Shown here one piece after another: positions 6,854 to 10,965 of a DNA stretch of 10,965 bases (its first letter is position 1; each line of letters begins with the position of its first letter). This DNA is from Alphaproteobacteria bacterium (lineage in GTDB: Bacteria; Pseudomonadota; Alphaproteobacteria; Rs-D84), in assembly GCA_016285415.1 (NCBI GenBank), contig JAEEQU010000032.1, positions 1-10,965 of the forward strand, written 5' to 3'. The translations under genes and the position numbers were made by a program. The notes below the pieces were generated by a model. That model did no database searches, had not been told where the DNA came from, and saw only the letters and a program-made list of their open reading frames with translations.

Positions 6854-7966
6854 ATGTCATTGAAATTTAATCTTATCGCAACCGATGGTAATGCACGACG
6901 CGGATCGGTAGAAACCGCACATGGAACTTTTCAAACACCAGCATTTATGGCGGTCGGAACGGCGGCAACGGTCAAGGCATTAACCATGGACCAAGTTGCC
7001 GCAACAGGACCCGAGGTTATTTTGGGGAACACATATCATTTAATGATGCGCCCCGGTGGTGATTTGGTGGAAAAGATGGGCGGACTGCATAAATTTGGTG
7101 GATGGCATGGACCAATACTGACCGATAGTGGTGGTTTTCAGGTTATGTCGTTGTCCAATTTGGTCAAGATGAAGGAAGAGGGCGTGGAATTCACATCGCA
7201 CATTGATGGTGGAATAAAACACTTCTTGTGTCCCGAAGATTCTGTGCATATTCAGCACCAGTTAGATTCAAATATTACAATGGTGTTGGATGAGTGCTTG
7301 CATTTGCCGACAACGCGGGATAGAGCTGAAAAAAATGTAGATATGGTTACGCGTTGGGCGCGCCGCAGCAAAGACGCATTTGTGAATCGCGACGGATATG
7401 GAATTTTTGGTATTGTCCAAGGGGCCGATTTCAAAGACCTGCGTGAAAAATCTGCCAAGGCATTAACAGAAATCGGATTTGACGGATATGCGATTGGTGG
7501 GCTGGCGGTTGGTGAACCCCAAGAAGTAATGTTTGATATGATTGCAACAGTAACCCCGATGTTACCAACGGACAGACCGCGATATTTAATGGGTGTCGGA
7601 ACGCCGCTTGATATACTTGGGGCGGTGGAACGTGGCGTTGATATGTTTGACTGTGTAATGCCAACACGCGCGGGTCGTACCGCAATGGCGTTTACACGTC
7701 ATGGAACAATGAATATGCGCAATGCAAAATATCGTGATGATAGCACGCCATTAGACGATAAGTGTGGCTGTCCGGCATGCAAACTTTCGCGCGCCTATAT
7801 TCATCATTTGATAAAGTGCAATGAAATCTTGGGCGCAACACTGTTGACGCAACATAACCTATGGTTCTATCAAGATTTAATGCGCGGTATTCGCGAAAGC
7901 ATAGAGCAGGGATGTTTTGCCGAATTCAAAAGCGAATTCATAAAAAATTACACATGCGAAAACTAA
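6854..7966 (+). CDS. tgt: tRNA-guanine transglycosylase Tgt
   Basis: Tgt exchanges the wobble guanine 34 of Asp, Asn, His and Tyr tRNAs for preQ1, the step before QueA. At 370 residues it is of normal bacterial length. Motifs in order: VGTAATVKALT (34-44), GNTYHLMMRPG (58-68), LTDSGGFQVMSL (89-100) with the general acid/base Asp91, GIVQG (186-190), GLAVGE (216-221), and MFDCVMPTR (264-272) with the nucleophile Asp266. The zinc site is CGCPAC (Cys304, Cys306, Cys309), followed by RAYIHHLIKCNEILG and a His at 334. The ribosome site AGGAAG lies a few bases before the ATG and overlaps the preceding stop codon, so the gene is co-expressed with the M16 gene. No terminator is visible in the 53 bases after it. 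Confidence 0.97.
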   Translation: MSLKFNLIATDGNARRGSVETAHGTFQTPAFMAVGTAATVKALTMDQVAATGPEVILGNTYHLMMRPGGDLVEKMGGLHKFGGWHGPILTDSGGFQVMSLSNLVKMKEEGVEFTSHIDGGIKHFLCPEDSVHIQHQLDSNITMVLDECLHLPTTRDRAEKNVDMVTRWARRSKDAFVNRDGYGIFGIVQGADFKDLREKSAKALTEIGFDGYAIGGLAVGEPQEVMFDMIATVTPMLPTDRPRYLMGVGTPLDILGAVERGVDMFDCVMPTRAGRTAMAFTRHGTMNMRNAKYRDDSTPLDDKCGCPACKLSRAYIHHLIKCNEILGATLLTQHNLWFYQDLMRGIRESIEQGCFAEFKSEFIKNYTCEN

Positions 7967-8009
7967 ACTGTTGATTTTATTTTTCAAAAGGTAAAAGATA
8001 ACAGCAAAT

Positions 8010-8014
8010 GGAGG
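8010..8014 (+). promoter_or_regulatory. Ribosome binding site that fixes the membrane protein start
   Basis: GGAGG lies five bases before the ATG at 8020. An in-frame ATG at 8008 overlaps this site and would only add Met-Glu-Val-Thr, so the later ATG is preferred. Confidence 0.75.
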
Positions 8015-8019
8015 TTACA

Positions 8020-9003
8020 ATGGCAAAAAAAGAAATAGAAGTAATTGATCGCGGCGGTGCAAAAACTGTTGCGAAAAAAACGTCTGTGATTACACATGCA
8101 AAACGCATATTTTTGATAGTCAGTGTTATATGGTTGGCGTTTGTGGCGTGGTTCCCACTGTATGTAAAAAATCACTATGCGGGGCCGATTAAGAAATCAA
8201 TTGTTGTTTCTATGTTTTTTGATTTGCAACGCAATATTGTTGAACAGTATGAAAAATTACTTGGTGGAATCAAAAATTCAATCAACCTTGAAAAGCCAGT
8301 CAATGTTGCAATTCAAAAAGTAAAAATCGTTGAAAAGCAGGTTGATAAAGTAACTGATACCACGGCAAAGGCAAAAGAAACAACCGAAAAGGCCAAGAAT
8401 ACAACATCGGGTGTTAAGGCATTAACGGGTATTGCCAACAGATTTGGGGTTAAAACAGGTGCGGTTGATAATGTCGTTGCCAAGGCCGATGGAACAATAG
8501 ATAAGGCAAATGCTGCGGTGGATAAAGTTGATAATGTTGCCAAAATGGTAAATGAAAAATTGGACACCGTTGAAAAAGAATTGGTCAAAGTCACACAAAT
8601 TGAAATAGATAAAATGATTGACGAAGCCGTTAAACATCAGATAGATAAAAATACTGGTGGATTGGGAACAACGCTGTTGACCAATTATGGAATTAAACAT
8701 GTGTATCCATGGCGCCCATCCAGCTGGCCGGTTGCGGTCAAGATTTACAATGATTTGGAAAAGTCCAATGTTGGTGTGGTTCAGATTTTAACCCGTACGG
8801 TTAACAAATATTTTGGTTATGTCGCGTGGGGGTTGGTAATCGCGGCATGGATTGCGGGCTTGTATATCTGGTCCATGATACGTGGTAAATACAAGGCCGT
8901 TATTGCACCGTTCATTGTGTGCCCACGTTGTGGTCATGCGTTTGCAGATAAGCGCACAGCAATGAGTATGTTAAAATTACTACAACCATGGAAATGGTTC
9001 TAA
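8020..9003 (+). CDS. Two-helix membrane protein with long amphipathic helical region, function unknown
   Basis: I do not recognise a family. The 327 residues have a basic cytoplasmic N-terminus, membrane helix 1 at about 29-49 (IFLIVSVIWLAFVAWFPLYV), a large middle region, membrane helix 2 at about 267-287 (YVAWGLVIAAWIAGLYIW) and a basic C-terminal tail. The positive residues flanking the helices suggest both ends in the cytoplasm and residues 50-266 in the periplasm. Residues about 92-210 are Lys/Asp/Thr/Ala/Val-rich and strongly helical (KVTDTTAKAKETTEKAKNTT, later DKVDNVAKMVNEKLDTVEK), resembling LEA- or apolipoprotein-like amphipathic repeats or coiled coil. The tail has one CPRC pair (301-304), half of a possible zinc site. 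The gene lies 53 bases after tgt, may be read through from it, and ends at the shared terminator. Confidence 0.8.
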   Translation: MAKKEIEVIDRGGAKTVAKKTSVITHAKRIFLIVSVIWLAFVAWFPLYVKNHYAGPIKKSIVVSMFFDLQRNIVEQYEKLLGGIKNSINLEKPVNVAIQKVKIVEKQVDKVTDTTAKAKETTEKAKNTTSGVKALTGIANRFGVKTGAVDNVVAKADGTIDKANAAVDKVDNVAKMVNEKLDTVEKELVKVTQIEIDKMIDEAVKHQIDKNTGGLGTTLLTNYGIKHVYPWRPSSWPVAVKIYNDLEKSNVGVVQILTRTVNKYFGYVAWGLVIAAWIAGLYIWSMIRGKYKAVIAPFIVCPRCGHAFADKRTAMSMLKLLQPWKWF

Positions 9004-9010
9004 CAAGGAG

Positions 9011-9042
9011 AAAACAACCGCCCATTTGGGCGGTTGTTTTTT
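9011..9042. terminator. Bidirectional Rho-independent terminator between convergent genes
   Basis: A perfect 13-bp stem: AAAACAACCGCCC (9011-9023) pairs with GGGCGGTTGTTTT (9028-9040) around the loop ATTT. The T-run continues to 9042 on the plus strand, and TTTT is available for the minus strand. It ends transcription of the two-helix membrane protein gene and, in reverse, of the repeat-protein gene, whose stop codon abuts the stem. Confidence 0.92.
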
Positions 9043-10945
9043 ATAAATGCCAATCGCTTAATATATCTTGAATAGTTGGGCCGGTTGCACCAGAAACCGT
9101 TTTTTTTGGTTCTGGTTGATTCTGGGGTGCCATATTACGATTTGCGATTTTGTACATTAACATTGCTTTTATGCGTTCATCCACCAGGTGCGGAACATTC
9201 GCGCTTTCCAATATCATATTGGTTAACAACAATGGCCCATCGGCTTTTTCCAACGCCGGCAAATCAAGATGTTTAATTTTTTGGTTTTTAACCATAAAAC
9301 TGCGATCTACGTATCTTAATTTTGGCGCATATAAACTTTCTATGTTTTCATTGCCACCCAAAAAGAAGCCCCCCGCGGTTTCAAGTTCTGGAAAGCTGAC
9401 GCTGGTTAATGCACGGTTGCCTGCTATAAAATTATGGCCGGTTTCTTTTAATTTCGGAACGAACAATGTATCACAATCAATGTTATGGCGTAAAAAGTCG
9501 TTGTCTGTGGATACCAGTTCTGGTAAAACAACAGTTTTTATTTGTTCGTTGCATGCAAGAAAACAACTGCCACATTTTTTTAACTGGGATATTCCGATCT
9601 CGGTCAGTTCGGTGTTGCTCATCATAAATTCACCGCCTGCAACTTGCAAATTTGGCAAATACACAGATTTGATTTTTTGATTATATCTTAGAAATTCATC
9701 CCCCGCATCTTCAAGTTCGGGTAACCAAATTTCCGTTAATTCTGTATTCTGACGCAGGAAACGATCAACGCGTCGCAGTTTCGGTGCATTTAATTTATGC
9801 AATCCCGTATTAGAATTTAAACACCATTTGCCCATGCTTTCCAAACTTGGTGCATCAAATTCCATCAGCGCGGAATTCATATTCAAGAAATTATTGCCAA
9901 TGGTTTTTACATTTGGAATATTGATTTTTCGTATGGTCTGGTTGAATTGCAAGAATTTGTCGCCAATTTCACGCGCATTCGGCAGGTCTAATTCCGTTAT
10001 TTTACCATCCATCACAGACGCAACTTTTTCCCCATTGGCAAAGATAATGCGTTCTTTTGGATTATCTGGATTTATTTCATCACGGATGTTTTTGCCGTCT
10101 AATTGTTCTTTTAATAAATCAAACGCTGGGTCTTGAATATTTGATGGGTTCAATAATTTTTTATTTTTTTTATCCAATACGAAATAATCTAGCATAATTT
10201 CGCTATTCTTGTCCAAACGCACAATATTACTGCCACGGAAATAATAGGTTGGACCAAAATGAACATTTTCTACTTCGTAATTAAATTTTATAAATTGGTC
10301 GTGAACCATACGAAAGTTATTTGGAATTGTTGCATTCGTGGTTCCAAATTCAACATTGAAATATTTTTTTAGTGAATTGGTTAACCCTGGCACAATGTTG
10401 TCTGGGTTATTGTTAAATGTGGAATCTGGGTTTTGTACCGTATGGTTATATCGGTTTTTAATGGATATATAACCGCCTTGCTTTGAAATTTGGATGGATA
10501 TAACCGATGTGCCATATTCATCTTGGCGTGACGGGTTTTCCGATGGCATAATTTCGGTGGCATTACGTTTTACCGCATGAATAATATAGTTTTGAATGTG
10601 TCGCGTGGGATCACGAAATGTGCATAATTCTTCGTTTGGCCGGAAATATTTTTTTATAGAATCTTTTTGTTCTTCGGTTTCAACAACAAATGCATCATAC
10701 CCAACAGAACTTAATAATTCTATGGGGTCTTGGTCGGAAACATATTCTGATTCAATTGGGGTAAGGTATATTTCCTTTAATACAGGTATCAATGAATATA
10801 CATCATCGGGATTATCACCAACAAATTCCAATATATGCAAAATGTTTGGGACACCCAACAAATGATTGTTTTCAATAATATGCATCACGCGTTCGCCGTG
10901 GTGCTTTTTTAATTGTCGTTTGATTTCATCGGTGTTGATTTCCAT
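9041..10945 (-). CDS. Leucine-rich-repeat (BspA-like) protein with conserved N-terminal domain, function unknown
   Basis: This 634-residue protein has three parts. Residues 1-100 are helical. Residues about 108-200 form a compact, distinctive block with FRDPTRH, RQDEYGTSVISIQIS, SIKNRYNHTV and NNPDNIVPGL. From about 315 to 593 there are one partial and twelve full repeats of 22 residues of leucine-rich, BspA-like type. A Pro/Gln-rich linker and the tail TIQDILSDWHL follow. I recall similar N-terminal blocks in repeat proteins of gut bacteria but cannot name a domain. There is no signal peptide, anchor or membrane helix, so it is cytoplasmic or secreted by another route. BspA-like repeats usually mediate protein binding, often at host surfaces; the role here is unknown. 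The ATG has AGGAAG just upstream. It is convergent with the neighbouring gene, and its promoter is outside the window. Confidence 0.85.
   Translation of the reverse strand: MEINTDEIKRQLKKHHGERVMHIIENNHLLGVPNILHILEFVGDNPDDVYSLIPVLKEIYLTPIESEYVSDQDPIELLSSVGYDAFVVETEEQKDSIKKYFRPNEELCTFRDPTRHIQNYIIHAVKRNATEIMPSENPSRQDEYGTSVISIQISKQGGYISIKNRYNHTVQNPDSTFNNNPDNIVPGLTNSLKKYFNVEFGTTNATIPNNFRMVHDQFIKFNYEVENVHFGPTYYFRGSNIVRLDKNSEIMLDYFVLDKKNKKLLNPSNIQDPAFDLLKEQLDGKNIRDEINPDNPKERIIFANGEKVASVMDGKITELDLPNAREIGDKFLQFNQTIRKINIPNVKTIGNNFLNMNSALMEFDAPSLESMGKWCLNSNTGLHKLNAPKLRRVDRFLRQNTELTEIWLPELEDAGDEFLRYNQKIKSVYLPNLQVAGGEFMMSNTELTEIGISQLKKCGSCFLACNEQIKTVVLPELVSTDNDFLRHNIDCDTLFVPKLKETGHNFIAGNRALTSVSFPELETAGGFFLGGNENIESLYAPKLRYVDRSFMVKNQKIKHLDLPALEKADGPLLLTNMILESANVPHLVDERIKAMLMYKIANRNMAPQNQPEPKKTVSGATGPTIQDILSDWHL
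9167..9955 (-). repeat. Twelve 22-residue leucine-rich repeats
   Basis: The repeats cover residues 331-593 and are 22 residues long in eleven copies and 21 in the third (375-395). Each opens with Phe-Leu or a similar pair, has Asn at position 5 in 12 of 12 copies and Pro at position 14 in 11 of 12 (Ser in copy 6), a hydrophobic residue at positions 8, 11 and 16, and often Gly at position 20. A partial copy precedes them, from about 10003 down to 9956 (KITELDLPNAREIG). The copies are diverged, so this is a protein repeat and not a recent DNA tandem duplication. Confidence 0.9.
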
Positions 10946-10965
10946 CGCTTCCTGTCTTTATCTTG

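Noticed and set aside
7971..7999. Possible separate promoter for the membrane protein gene (TTGATT at 7971)
   Set aside because: A -35-like hexamer is present but the bases at the right distance (AAAGAT) are a poor -10, so read-through from tgt cannot be excluded.
8313..8700. Two overlapping minus-strand open frames within the membrane protein gene
   Set aside because: Their composition mirrors the Lys/Thr/Val-rich repeats of the plus-strand gene; no start signal or domain was seen.
8920..8935. CPRCGHAF as a complete zinc ribbon in the membrane protein
   Set aside because: Only one Cys-x-x-Cys pair is present; a second pair is missing in the remaining 20 or so residues.
9150..9680. 176-codon plus-strand open frame inside the repeat-protein gene
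   Set aside because: It runs antisense to the repeats and has a repeated pattern only because the real gene does.
1..10965. Reassigned genetic code, because no gene here ends in TGA
   Set aside because: Nine of the ten visible stops are TAA and one is TAG, which fits low GC; tryptophan is encoded by TGG and all conserved genes are full length under the standard code.

Overview
The window looks like chromosomal housekeeping DNA from a low-GC, Gram-negative bacterium, most likely an alphaproteobacterium. It carries BamD- and RlpA-type envelope lipoproteins, MurJ, an Era with the NAGKS-style P-loop common in alphaproteobacteria, and queA and tgt close together. The last gene is a leucine-rich-repeat protein of a kind I associate with gut or host-associated uncultured bacteria; that lifestyle is inference. 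I see no tRNA, rRNA, CRISPR array, insertion sequence or attachment site. All intergenic gaps are short.

Layout. 1-263 (-) is the start of a bamD-like lipoprotein gene that runs off the left edge. It is divergent from murJ (318-1781, +), and the two appear to be driven by overlapping back-to-back promoters whose -10 boxes share bases. rlpA (1851-2717, +) has its own promoter and ribosome site and ends at a strong terminator (2749-2775). era (2812-3705, +) starts just after this and opens a tight same-strand run: two small lipoprotein genes (3715-4152, 4180-4545), queA (4549-5574), an M16 peptidase (5564-6844), tgt (6854-7966) and a two-helix membrane protein (8020-9003). A perfect 13-bp hairpin (9011-9042) serves as a shared terminator with the convergent repeat-protein gene (9041-10945, -).

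How the genes work together. BamD (outer-membrane protein assembly), MurJ (lipid II flipping) and RlpA (septal peptidoglycan) all serve the envelope. Era serves 30S ribosome maturation, and QueA plus Tgt make queuosine in tRNA, so the long operon mixes translation functions with an M16 peptidase and unknown lipoproteins.

Points that stand out: (1) murJ and era both look leaderless, with the same seven bases between the -10 box and the ATG; (2) the RlpA has lost several active-site residues (His to Ser, Asp to Asn, and the WYG motif); (3) a tandem pair of possibly related small lipoproteins lies between era and queA; (4) an unknown membrane protein has a long Lys/Asp/Thr-rich helical region; (5) the last gene has a very regular 22-residue repeat with an invariant Asn in all 12 copies. 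I found no clear evidence for a wholly new system; the repeat protein and the two unknown envelope loci are the best candidates for new biology.
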